Shown here piece by piece: positions 1-8,000 of a stretch of DNA of 35,270 nt. The DNA is from Fidelibacterota bacterium. GTDB lineage: Bacteria; Fidelibacterota; Marinisomatia; SCGC-AAA003-L08; D37C17. Every line of letters starts with the position of its first letter. The first letter of the stretch is position 1. The stretch covers positions 5,428 through 40,697 of the forward strand of contig PBGO01000005.1 of assembly GCA_002719095.1 (NCBI GenBank), written 5' to 3'. A program made the translations under genes and the position numbers. A model generated the notes under the pieces. It worked only from the letters and a program-made list of their open reading frames with translations. It was not told the origin of the DNA and searched no databases.

Positions 1-492
1 AAAGCATATAAATTAAATGTAGTTAAATCTATCAAACTTTATGGTCATCTGCATAGATTCATACCTGTGCTGGCGCATAATGCCGGATTTAAGGTTACTG
101 AAATTCCTGTAAAACATCATCCTCGATTACATGGAAAAAGTAAATATGGAAAATCAAGATTTTTCCATGGATTCTACGATTTTTTGACGATAATTTTACT
201 TGATAAATATTTAACTAGGCCAATGCATTTTTTCGGAAAATTTGGTATTTTATTTTCAATATCCGGAACAATGATTAATTCATACTTATCTTCTCAATGG
301 TTTTTATATCAATTATACGATTCGGGAGAATTTACCGTTATTAGACCACTTTTCTTTTTAGGTATCTTATTGACTGTGATTGGTGTTCAATTTTTTTCAA
401 TTGGACTCATAGGCGAAATGATCATTCGGAAGTCTCCAATTGAATCTCCTCAAAACATAAAAATATTTAAAAATACAAAAAGTAATAATTGA
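1..492 (+). CDS. Polyprenyl-phosphate glycosyltransferase, GT2 family, C-terminal part (5' end outside window)
   Basis: The frame is open from base 1, so this is the last 163 residues of a larger protein. The visible part has the sequence GHLHRFIPVLAHNAGFK followed by a basic EIPVKHHPR-HGKSKYG stretch. This is typical of the end of the catalytic domain in DPM1/ArnC-like GT2 enzymes, which move a sugar from a nucleotide donor onto a polyprenyl phosphate at the cytoplasmic membrane. Two hydrophobic segments follow (about residues 75-95 and 115-140), as in the membrane-anchored members of this family. The ATG-like internal starts are not meaningful because homology runs upstream of them. The stop overlaps the next gene's TTG start by 4 bases (TTGA), so the two are probably translationally coupled. 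The sugar and the lipid carrier cannot be told from this fragment. Confidence 0.85.
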   Translation, partial: KAYKLNVVKSIKLYGHLHRFIPVLAHNAGFKVTEIPVKHHPRLHGKSKYGKSRFFHGFYDFLTIILLDKYLTRPMHFFGKFGILFSISGTMINSYLSSQWFLYQLYDSGEFTVIRPLFFLGILLTVIGVQFFSIGLIGEMIIRKSPIESPQNIKIFKNTKSNN

Positions 493-1613
493 AAATTTCC
501 TTTTTATCCGTATTTCCACCTTACAGAGGAGGAATAGCTCAGCACTCATCACAACTTAAAAAATATTTATCAAAAAAACACCAAGTCCAGACAATTAATT
601 TTAAAAAATTATATCCCAATATTTTTTTTCCTGGTAAAAACCAATTTTCAGATTCTTCTTCGATTCAAGGAAAACGTATTCTGAGTAGTATTAATATCAT
701 TACCTGGTGTAGAACTTTAAGAGTCATTAAAAAATTCAAACCTGATATATTTATTTTTAAGTTTTGGAATCCTTTTTTCGTTCCATGCTTGTACTTTATA
801 CTTAAAGGATTGAAATCTAATAAGCAAACAAAAATAATTATGGTTTGTGATAATATAAAACCTCATGAAAGCTTTCCTTTTTCAAATTTTTTAATAAAAA
901 AAATAACAAGACTAGTTGATGGATTTATTGTCCAATCTTCAATAGTTGAATCTGAATTAAAAACATTCATAAATAATCCCAAGTATCTTAAAAGGTTTCA
1001 CCCAATTTATGATAATTATCCTGAAAAATTAGATCTTAAAAAAGCTCGAAGTAAAATTAAAATATCTCACTCTAAAGTAATCCTCTTTTTCGGACTTGTT
1101 AGAGCATACAAGGGGTTAGATGTTCTTTTGAAATCTATTAAAAATATTTTTAAAAAAAATAAAGATATAATGCTTTTAATTGTTGGAGAGAGTTATGAAG
1201 ATGAAAATAAATATAAAAAATTGATTTTAGAATCAGGATTTCAGGACAGAGTCATCTGGATTAATAAGTTTGTATCTGATAACGACGTTTCTTTATATTT
1301 TTCAGCAGCTGATTTAGTTGTTTTACCTTACAAAAGTGCATCTCAAAGTGGTGTTGTGCCTTTAGCCTACAATTACGAAAAGCCTGTTGTCACTTCAGAT
1401 TTAAAAAGTTTGTCTGAAGTTATTGTTTATGGAGAGACTGGATATACTTTCAAAACACAGTCTGAACTTGAAAGTATAATTATTAAATTTTTTGAAAATT
1501 TTGATGACAAATTTTATGCCGAAAAAATAAAAGAACATAAAAAGCTTTTTTCTTGGGAAAAATTCGCAAGTAGTATAACAGAACTTTATGACTCAATTAA
1601 CGAAAAATTATAA
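489..1613 (+). CDS. Glycosyltransferase, GT4 family (GT-B fold)
   Basis: This 374-residue protein is a retaining GT4-type glycosyltransferase. The N-terminal Rossmann half begins with FPPYRGGIAQHSSQL, the acceptor-side glycine loop of GT4 enzymes. The C-terminal half has LFFGLVRAYKGLDVLL, LLIVGESYED and AADLVVLPYKSASQSG-VVPLAY. The last is a variant of the usual E-x7-E donor-binding region, followed by KPVV and GETG. No signal peptide or membrane segment is evident, so it is probably a cytoplasmic or peripheral membrane enzyme. The start is a TTG overlapping the upstream stop by 4 bases; no in-frame ATG near it keeps the conserved KISFLSVFPP start. It lies between two GT2 genes and probably adds one sugar in a surface-glycan pathway; donor and acceptor are unknown. 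Confidence 0.88.
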   Translation: MKISFLSVFPPYRGGIAQHSSQLKKYLSKKHQVQTINFKKLYPNIFFPGKNQFSDSSSIQGKRILSSINIITWCRTLRVIKKFKPDIFIFKFWNPFFVPCLYFILKGLKSNKQTKIIMVCDNIKPHESFPFSNFLIKKITRLVDGFIVQSSIVESELKTFINNPKYLKRFHPIYDNYPEKLDLKKARSKIKISHSKVILFFGLVRAYKGLDVLLKSIKNIFKKNKDIMLLIVGESYEDENKYKKLILESGFQDRVIWINKFVSDNDVSLYFSAADLVVLPYKSASQSGVVPLAYNYEKPVVTSDLKSLSEVIVYGETGYTFKTQSELESIIIKFFENFDDKFYAEKIKEHKKLFSWEKFASSITELYDSINEKL

Positions 1614-2385
1614 AATAAAAATACTTATTTTGAATTACAACGGAGTAAACTTTTTGAAAGAATGTTTAGATTCCGTCTGTAAAATTGATTATCCTAATTT
1701 TTCTGTTACAGTAATTGACAACTTGTCTACAGATAATTCAATTAATTTTATTAAATCTAATTATCCAGATGTAGAGCTGGTTTTGACTGATAAAAATCGC
1801 TTATTTGCTGGTGGTTACAACTATTATTTTAATCGTTCACAAGATAATTGTTATTATCTCATTCTCAATAATGATACAATTGTGTCAAAAACAATTTTAA
1901 ACCAATTTATTATTGGTCTAAATAAATATGGTAAAAGAGCTATTTATGGACCTACAATCACTTTTTCAAATGAAAAAAAATTAATATGGTATAGTGGAGC
2001 TGAGGTTGATTTAAAAAAGGGCATTGTCAGACACCTCAACATAAGAAAAAATCTTCAAGATTTGAACTTAAGAGATTGTAGAACTGGATATATTACGGGA
2101 TGTTGCATGTTCGTTCATTCGTCAATTGTATCTGATTTGAACGGATTTGATGAATCGTTTAAAATGTATATGGAAGATGTAGATTTTTGTTTGAGGGCAA
2201 GGTTTATGGGAATAAAATCTATTTATTTAGCATCTCCAAGGTTATTCCATCATGTTTCAGGAACCGTAAATTTGAAGGTATTAAAAGTTGCAATTTCATT
2301 TTTTAAATTAGCATATAAACACATTGGGTATTTATGTTTTTTAATTTTTCCTTTGTTCGTTATTAGAAAAATAACAGGTAAATAA
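1588..2385 (+). CDS. Glycosyltransferase, GT2 family (rhamnosyltransferase-like)
   Basis: This 265-residue protein starts its GT-A domain with ILILNYNGVNFLKECLDSV. It continues with TVIDNLSTDNSINFI and ILNNDTIV, the nucleotide-sugar and metal-binding region in the position of the DxD motif. Near residue 170 it has TGCCMFVHSSI and GFDESFKMYMEDVDFCLRA, where MEDVDF holds the catalytic-base region of rhamnosyltransferase-like (WcaE/RfbF-type) GT2 enzymes. A short hydrophobic tail (about residues 238-258) may hold it at the membrane. The ATG lies 26 bases inside the preceding GT4 gene, in keeping with the compact operon. It probably extends the same glycan; the sugar cannot be assigned from sequence alone. 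Confidence 0.87.
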   Translation: MTQLTKNYKIKILILNYNGVNFLKECLDSVCKIDYPNFSVTVIDNLSTDNSINFIKSNYPDVELVLTDKNRLFAGGYNYYFNRSQDNCYYLILNNDTIVSKTILNQFIIGLNKYGKRAIYGPTITFSNEKKLIWYSGAEVDLKKGIVRHLNIRKNLQDLNLRDCRTGYITGCCMFVHSSIVSDLNGFDESFKMYMEDVDFCLRARFMGIKSIYLASPRLFHHVSGTVNLKVLKVAISFFKLAYKHIGYLCFLIFPLFVIRKITGK

Positions 2386-2389
2386 CAAC

Positions 2390-3487
2390 ATGCAGAATTC
2401 AGAGATTCACTTAGTCTTAGTTTGGGAAAAAGGATTAAATAAAATTGATCAGATTCTTTATGATTTGAATAACTGCTTTGATATCATTGATGTTTATAAA
2501 ATTTCATGGAATAAGAAATATTTTTCAAGTAATTTAAGCAGATTTTATGGGCAAAATCTTAAGAATGGGTCATTCAAGGAAATTCACTGCGGTAAAGGTC
2601 CATTTACTGCAATCATCATTAGACAAAAAAATCCAAAGTATAGCTTTAGAGAAACCTCAAATGGTAGGAAAAAAGTAAATACAGAGTTATTTGAAAAAAA
2701 GAAAATTTATCGAAATTGGACAGGCGGTGGGCACAAAGTGCACACATCGAATGATATTCAAGAGGCATCTCAAAATATTTATTATCTAATAAATAAAAAA
2801 TATCAAGAAATTGAATTTTCTAAACTATGGAACGGTAAAGTAAAGTATTTAAAAAATGACATTCTAGGGTTTGATGGATGGAAGGATTTCAATGAACTAT
2901 TTGAATTTATCAATTATACGAGTGAATATTTGATTCTTAGGAATTATTCTGGGTTGTTAGATTTAAATTCACATATTGATGATATTGATTTTCTATCATC
3001 AGATTTAAATTTTAAATACCATATCAATGGGATTAAAAAAAATTTTTCAAAAGATAGAGCAGCATACTATGTGAAAGTTGATGAAAAATTGTATAATGTT
3101 GATATCAGGATTGTCGGTGATAATTACTATGATTCAAAATGGTCAAAAAAAATGGTTGATAAGCGAGTCAAGCATTCCAATAATTTCTTCATACCTGATA
3201 AATTTAATGAGTTTTATTCATTGCTTTACCATTCTTTGATTCATAAAAATAAATTTACTTATAAATATAATGATTCTTTAAAGAATTTAGCTGAAATAAA
3301 TAATTTAAAAATAGAGCCTGATTTTTTCACAGATGAAGTAAAACTTTTGAATTTTTTGCAGAAATTTATGAACAAGAATGGCTACTTTTATACTAAGCCA
3401 AAAGATTTTACCGTTCAATATAGTTACGGAAAAAAGGGTGTAAAAAGGTACTTATGGGAATTAATTGGTAAGATTAAAAATGTTTAA
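2390..3487 (+). CDS. Unrecognised protein in glycan cluster, with nucleotidyltransferase-like motif
   Basis: I do not recognise a named family for this 365-residue protein. The N-terminal third (residues 1-130) has a compact alpha/beta pattern. It includes ISWNKKYFSSNLSRFYGQNL, a CGKGPFTAIII strand, and a striking NWTGGGHKVHTSN motif at residues 109-121. The middle contains HIDDIDFLSSD (D197, D198, D200) and, about 38 residues later, NVDIRIVGD (D238). That spacing and the hDxDh...hDh pattern resemble the metal-binding acids of the nucleotidyltransferase superfamily, but no clear GS motif precedes them, so this is only an inference. There is no signal peptide or membrane segment. It sits 4 bases after a GT2 and overlaps a kinase-like gene by 8 bases, which suggests that the pair modifies a glycan or lipid head group. 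Confidence 0.6.
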   Translation: MQNSEIHLVLVWEKGLNKIDQILYDLNNCFDIIDVYKISWNKKYFSSNLSRFYGQNLKNGSFKEIHCGKGPFTAIIIRQKNPKYSFRETSNGRKKVNTELFEKKKIYRNWTGGGHKVHTSNDIQEASQNIYYLINKKYQEIEFSKLWNGKVKYLKNDILGFDGWKDFNELFEFINYTSEYLILRNYSGLLDLNSHIDDIDFLSSDLNFKYHINGIKKNFSKDRAAYYVKVDEKLYNVDIRIVGDNYYDSKWSKKMVDKRVKHSNNFFIPDKFNEFYSLLYHSLIHKNKFTYKYNDSLKNLAEINNLKIEPDFFTDEVKLLNFLQKFMNKNGYFYTKPKDFTVQYSYGKKGVKRYLWELIGKIKNV

Positions 3488-4175
3488 AAGATTTCTTACT
3501 CATTTTAGAAATATACACGAATCTATAATTTGGATTTTGGGAAATATTTACTATCTAAAAAAAGATTTGAACTTGAGAGGATATTCATCTGTAAAAGTAT
3601 TCAAGATTATTTTGTGGAATTCCCAAAAAAAGTATTTTAAAGTTAAGAATGAATTTGGAACAGAATACTTTGTAAAAATAAACACCAACAGATATGTAAG
3701 ACATGAATCAAGCATAATTAGTAAAATAGAAAGTCTTGACACAAAGAAATTAAATTTTTATCCAAAATTTATCCTTAAAGTCAATGGAAGATTTAATTAT
3801 AATATTTTTGAATTTATTAATGGTGAAAAAATATCAAAAAAAAATGTAGTTGGAAATGATATTACAAAACAAATACTTGATATATTAAAATTCTTTAAAA
3901 AAAATGAAATTTCACACAAAGATATTAGACCTCACAATATTATAATGCAAGGTAATAAAATCAAAGTTATAGACTATGAACATTGCTCTATTAAAAATAT
4001 TAAAATTAATTTTAATAAGCCTGATTTAAATAAGCTCTACAGTCCGTCGGATGGTACATGGGATGATGCTTTTTCTTTTTTTGAAATATTAAAAAAAATT
4101 TTAGAAAAAGAAGAAATCGAAAAAGATTTTTTTTGTACTGAAATTTTTAATATGATTAAATATGAAAAAAAATAA
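3480..4175 (+). CDS. Small kinase-like protein (LPS core / Kdo kinase-like fold)
   Basis: This 231-residue protein has a minimal eukaryotic-like kinase core. EYFVKI supplies the possible ATP-binding lysine (K66). A hinge-like FEFINGEKI follows at about 110-118. HKDIRPHNII (H146, D148, N153) is the catalytic HxDxxxxN loop, and VIDYEHC (D165, with E167) is the DFG-equivalent. This is the pattern seen in LPS heptose/Kdo kinases and other small-molecule kinases rather than protein kinases. The glycine-rich loop is poorly recognisable. I chose the ATG at 3480 (8-base overlap with the preceding stop) over an upstream TTG at 3465. The likely role is phosphorylation of a sugar or lipid-linked acceptor made by its neighbours; the substrate is unknown. 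Confidence 0.7.
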   Translation: MFKRFLTHFRNIHESIIWILGNIYYLKKDLNLRGYSSVKVFKIILWNSQKKYFKVKNEFGTEYFVKINTNRYVRHESSIISKIESLDTKKLNFYPKFILKVNGRFNYNIFEFINGEKISKKNVVGNDITKQILDILKFFKKNEISHKDIRPHNIIMQGNKIKVIDYEHCSIKNIKINFNKPDLNKLYSPSDGTWDDAFSFFEILKKILEKEEIEKDFFCTEIFNMIKYEKK

Positions 4176-6720
4176 ATATCAGCTGTTTAATTTTAGCCTT
4201 TTTGCTCCCGCTTTAATACTTTGTTGTTTGATGTTAACTTATTTTGAAGCCTTAGATGGATCTCAGAGTTACTATGGAGCAAATGACAAGTATTCCGCTA
4301 TAAATGTAAGGGCAGCGATAGATGCTTCTAATGATTACCCTTATTGGTTTCCCTGGATGATGGGAGGTATTCCTTCTGTCCATTCAGCGCAAAATATTTC
4401 TGACTTTTATCCACCTAATTATTTAATTAAGGCCCTAAATTCATTTGGTATGCCTTGGTTCTGGAATTATATAATTCACTTTCTTTTTGCGGGAATAGGA
4501 GTATATAGCTTATGCCTGTATTTAAAGTTGAGTAAATTTATTTCTATCTTGCCAGCTGTTGGCTTTATCTGTCTTCCTTATATGACTGGTATGTTGGTTC
4601 ATGGTCATGGTAGTCAGGTAATGACTTTATGTTACCTCCCATGGATATTTTTATTTTATTTGAAAATTAGAGGGAACCCTAATTTAAATCATTCTTTAAT
4701 TTTATCTATTTTGCTTACCTTACAACTATTGAGAGGACACGTTCAGATGGCATATTACACTTGGATGGTAATTGGTCTAGTGGCGATAGTTGATATAATT
4801 ATAGATCTGATACAACGTAAGAAAATTAATTTAAAGTGGATATACTTTTCATTCTTGAGTTTATTTTTAAGTATTATTGCTTGTCTAAAACTATACTTGC
4901 CAATAATATCTTATCTTCCGATGTCAACTCGCAGTATTGGTAAAGAAAGTGGAGCGGGAATTGAATACGCAACAGATTATTCTTTTAGTTTTCCGGAAAT
5001 TTTAACATTTATAATCCCCTCATTTTCTGGTTTTGGGGACCAGACATATTGGGGCACTATGCCTTTCACTTCTTTTCCGCAGTATATGAGTTTCTTAATT
5101 TTAATATTTGCTTTATATGCAATTTTGGAAGCAGAAAGAACACGAATTAAGCTATATTCATTAATATGTATAACATTTTTTTTGACATTATCAATGGGAA
5201 AGAATTTTATAAGTTTTTATACATTTTTTTATGACTATCTTCCTTTGTTTTCAAAGTTTCGAAATCCAGCGTATTTATTAATTATTGTTCAGTTTTTTAC
5301 AATGATTTTAGCTGCTCTAGGTTTAAGTAAAATGCTTCAAGAATTAAAATATCTTAAAAGGAGAACTTTTATATTCTTGGGTGTTTCTTTTTTGATAGTT
5401 TTTCTTAGCCCAATTATTGACTTCAGTAAATATGGAAAAAAATCATACATAGATGAAAAAAAATCTTTAATAAATAATTATAAAGAAAATCTAATAAAAT
5501 CAAATCCAAGCTTATCAGATCCTTCCGTTTTCTTTGAATATGAAAGTTATATTGATGAGCAAATAGAACCGTTGAACAAAGTATTTGATAGTAAAATTAA
5601 ATTAGGAAGTGATATGGTCAAAACAGATATTTTAGTTTTGAGAATTTTAATATCCGTATTAATTCTACTAATTGCAGTTTTTATTTATACTAATAAAATT
5701 AAAACCATTAATCGTTCTAATTCTTCTATCATAGTTTTATTAATTACAAGTTTAGTTTTCATAGATTTATTAATTGTCAATAGAAAAATAACTAATCCAG
5801 AAAAATCAAGCCATCTGATTAGAAAATCGGCAATATCTAGTTATGAAAAATTTTATGCAAATTTGGGATTGAGCTTAGATCAAAAAGCATTAATTAAAAA
5901 TAAAAAGAACTACTTGGGAATGCCTGCCACAAGCATTCAAAACCAAATTATTAAACTAAATGAAAAAGAAATTTTTCGAATCCTGGATTTGGATGGAGGG
6001 AGTAGTAGTAATGTTTGGGCAAAATTTCACGTTGAAGATGTTTCTGGCTACCATCCAGCAAAGCTAAAGTCCTATCAAAAAATGATGCAATTAAATTCAA
6101 GTTTCGTACTAAGAATGTTAAACGTTAAATATATCATTCAGAATGATAAAATAAATCCATTTGATGGGGAAAGTCGAGTATTCTTTGCCAAGACAATATA
6201 TTTAGATGAAACGAATAGCTTTAAAAGAAGAAAAAATTTATATATGTCTAATTCGCTTCCAAGTGATGGTTCTTATTTGACTAACTATAATGAAAGTTCA
6301 GGAAAATTTGAGAAAATTGATTTGATAAAAGATGATTCTATGAATATTAGCTATAAAAATTTCGATCAAAATGTTGATGATTATATTACCGATATTAATA
6401 ATTCAAATCCAAATCAGATTAATATCGAGCTTAATACATCAGGTCCACAGTTTGTAATAATAAGTGAAGTTTTTTATAGTCCAGGATGGAAAGCAACCCT
6501 TAATGGAAATGCCGTACAAATTCACGAAATTAATGATTTAATAAGGGGAATTTATATAAAAAATAAAGGAAGGCATTTTATTGATATGACTTTTGAGCCA
6601 TCAGACTTATTCTGGGGGAAATTCTGTTTTATTTTATATGTATCTTTTATCTCAATTCTTTTATTTTTAGGAGCAAAAAATAAATTTTCAAAAAAATGTC
6701 TTTCTTTATTAAAAAAATAA
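4162..6720 (+). CDS. YfhO-family multi-pass membrane protein
   Basis: This 852-residue protein begins with a hydrophobic segment (about residues 8-25). A large extracytoplasmic loop has SQSYYGANDKYSAINVRAA and FPWMMGGIPSVHSAQNIS, then about ten more membrane helices follow. The C-terminal part is a soluble domain with VEDVSGYHPAKLKSY, LNVKYII and FYSPGWKATLNGN, then a final helix at about 817-840. This arrangement and the SPGWKATLNG motif are typical of YfhO proteins, which resemble GT-C glycosyltransferases. Some members are implicated in glycosylating lipoteichoic acid or other envelope polymers in Gram-positive bacteria. In this Gram-negative setting it may add sugars to a periplasmic glycan intermediate using a polyprenyl-phosphate sugar, possibly the one made by the partial GT2 at the window start. 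The start overlaps the kinase-like gene by 14 bases. Confidence 0.85.
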   Translation: MKKNKYQLFNFSLFAPALILCCLMLTYFEALDGSQSYYGANDKYSAINVRAAIDASNDYPYWFPWMMGGIPSVHSAQNISDFYPPNYLIKALNSFGMPWFWNYIIHFLFAGIGVYSLCLYLKLSKFISILPAVGFICLPYMTGMLVHGHGSQVMTLCYLPWIFLFYLKIRGNPNLNHSLILSILLTLQLLRGHVQMAYYTWMVIGLVAIVDIIIDLIQRKKINLKWIYFSFLSLFLSIIACLKLYLPIISYLPMSTRSIGKESGAGIEYATDYSFSFPEILTFIIPSFSGFGDQTYWGTMPFTSFPQYMSFLILIFALYAILEAERTRIKLYSLICITFFLTLSMGKNFISFYTFFYDYLPLFSKFRNPAYLLIIVQFFTMILAALGLSKMLQELKYLKRRTFIFLGVSFLIVFLSPIIDFSKYGKKSYIDEKKSLINNYKENLIKSNPSLSDPSVFFEYESYIDEQIEPLNKVFDSKIKLGSDMVKTDILVLRILISVLILLIAVFIYTNKIKTINRSNSSIIVLLITSLVFIDLLIVNRKITNPEKSSHLIRKSAISSYEKFYANLGLSLDQKALIKNKKNYLGMPATSIQNQIIKLNEKEIFRILDLDGGSSSNVWAKFHVEDVSGYHPAKLKSYQKMMQLNSSFVLRMLNVKYIIQNDKINPFDGESRVFFAKTIYLDETNSFKRRKNLYMSNSLPSDGSYLTNYNESSGKFEKIDLIKDDSMNISYKNFDQNVDDYITDINNSNPNQINIELNTSGPQFVIISEVFYSPGWKATLNGNAVQIHEINDLIRGIYIKNKGRHFIDMTFEPSDLFWGKFCFILYVSFISILLFLGAKNKFSKKCLSLLKK

Positions 6721-7853
6721 ATTTAAAAAATTTTATACTATCAGTATTCATTTTTGTAATGATATTGTTATTTTTAATTAATAGTTGGCTTGTAGATGCA
6801 TTAAGGACAAGTGTTACCAAAACAGCTAAAAGCTATAAGACTTTTATTGAAGGTATTGTAAATCAAGAAAAATTGAGTGACTATCCTACAATAGCAATGT
6901 TCAATAACCTGCTTAAGGAAACAGATATACCAATTATTATTAAAAGTATTGATCCTGACGAAGTTTATACAAAAAGCTCACATTTTGATCATTTGACCCA
7001 AAATCAAATTGAATTATCAATTATTGAAATGAAGCAAATTTTCTCACCTCTTCCCATTTTTATCAGAAAGGATAATGAGATTATGATTAGTCAAAAGCTT
7101 TACTATGGTGATACAGATATGATAAAGATTATTCGTTTAATTCCTTTTGTTCAAGTATCTTTTATATTCTTAATATCAATTTTATCGTTTATTTATTTTA
7201 CATCAACTAGAAAAAGTCTTCAGAATGCACTCTATGTTGGAATTTTTAAAGAAACTGCACATCAACTTGGAACTCCTATATCCTCATTAATGGGTTGGGT
7301 GGAAAACATAAAGATAAATAAGGTTAATAAAGAAAATATAAAGTATATTGAACAGGATTTAGATAATTTGAAAGAAATTTCTAATAGATTCAATAAAATT
7401 GGCTCAAAAGTAAAATTATCTAAAATCAACCTATCATCCCTTCTTGATCAAATTTTAGGTTATACAATTTCAAGAATTCCAAAGACAAAAAAAATTAAAA
7501 TACAAAATGATTACGATGGAAATATATTTATTTTGGGAGAAAATGTATTATTAAGCTGGGCATTTGAAAATCTAATTAAAAATTCAATTCAATCAATAAA
7601 TCAAAATCAGGGCATAATAAAGATTAGTGTGTCGCAAAATAAAAAAATAACAAGAATACTTTTTGAAGATACTGGACAAGGAATAAATCGTAAAAGATGG
7701 AAGAAAATTTTCCTTCCAGGGCACAGCACCAAACGCTCAGGATGGGGTGTTGGTCTTAGTCTGACAAAAAGGATTATTTGCGAAATTCATGATGGTAAAA
7801 TTTTTGTAAATAGATCATCAGATTCAGGAACTGTTATCGAGATTAATATCTAA
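6696..7853 (+). CDS. Membrane-bound sensor histidine kinase
   Basis: This is a 385-residue sensor kinase with a helix at about 11-33, a periplasmic sensor region of about 115 residues, and a second helix at about 148-168. There is no HAMP domain. The H-box is ETAHQLGTPISSL, with the phospho-accepting histidine at H189. The ATPase domain has the N-box ENLIKNSIQSI (N296), the G1 box FEDTGQGI (D325) and the G2 box GHSTKRSGWGVGLSLTKRI. All residues needed for autophosphorylation are present. The ATG lies 25 bases inside the YfhO gene, so it belongs to the glycan operon, and a terminator follows the stop. No response regulator is in the window. It may sense an envelope state, but the signal and partner cannot be inferred. 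Confidence 0.9.
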   Translation: MSFFIKKINLKNFILSVFIFVMILLFLINSWLVDALRTSVTKTAKSYKTFIEGIVNQEKLSDYPTIAMFNNLLKETDIPIIIKSIDPDEVYTKSSHFDHLTQNQIELSIIEMKQIFSPLPIFIRKDNEIMISQKLYYGDTDMIKIIRLIPFVQVSFIFLISILSFIYFTSTRKSLQNALYVGIFKETAHQLGTPISSLMGWVENIKINKVNKENIKYIEQDLDNLKEISNRFNKIGSKVKLSKINLSSLLDQILGYTISRIPKTKKIKIQNDYDGNIFILGENVLLSWAFENLIKNSIQSINQNQGIIKISVSQNKKITRILFEDTGQGINRKRWKKIFLPGHSTKRSGWGVGLSLTKRIICEIHDGKIFVNRSSDSGTVIEINI

Positions 7854-7888
7854 TTAAAAATAGTAATAATTTCATTTTTTTATCAAAT

Positions 7889-7915
7889 AGTGCAGCTTAG
7901 TCTGCACTTTTTTTT
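7889..7915 (+). terminator. Factor-independent terminator after the glycan/histidine-kinase operon
   Basis: The 7-bp stem AGTGCAG/CTGCACT (7889-7895 and 7902-7908) has a 6-base loop and runs into eight T residues (7908-7915). It lies 36 bases after the histidine-kinase stop and just before the mraZ promoter, so it separates the two transcription units. Confidence 0.85.
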
Positions 7916-7933
7916 AAAGAATAAAAATTTTTA

Positions 7934-7963
7934 TTGCTTTTATATGGGGAAAAATGTTATAAT
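7934..7963 (+). promoter_or_regulatory. Promoter of the dcw cluster (Pmra), extended -10 type
   Basis: A perfect TATAAT at 7958-7963 is preceded by TGT, giving a TGnTATAAT extended -10. A partial -35, TTGCTT, lies at 7934-7939 with an 18-base spacer. The expected start of transcription is close to 7970, about 30 bases before the mraZ ATG. A good terminator immediately upstream supports a new transcription unit here. No other clear promoter is seen until ftsZ ends, though internal promoters cannot be excluded. Confidence 0.75.
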
Positions 7964-7980
7964 AGTGGGAGAGTGTGGGG
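7945..7980 (+). promoter_or_regulatory. MraZ-type operator: TGGGN boxes over the mraZ promoter
   Basis: TGGGG at 7945-7949, GTGGGA at 7965-7970 and GTGGGG at 7975-7980 match the TGGGN repeats bound by MraZ, which represses its own operon in well-studied bacteria. The last two begin exactly 10 bases apart (one helical turn). The first is 21 bases upstream of the second, so it is on roughly the same helix face, and the box expected between them is missing. Two boxes sit just downstream of the -10, where a bound oligomer would block RNA polymerase. Confidence 0.7.
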
Positions 7981-8000
7981 ATAATTCCCATAATTATATC

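Noticed and set aside
7890-8000. N-terminal extension of MraZ
   Set aside because: The extra 37 residues would be encoded by the terminator, promoter and operator region, and MraZ homology starts only at the ATG at 8001.
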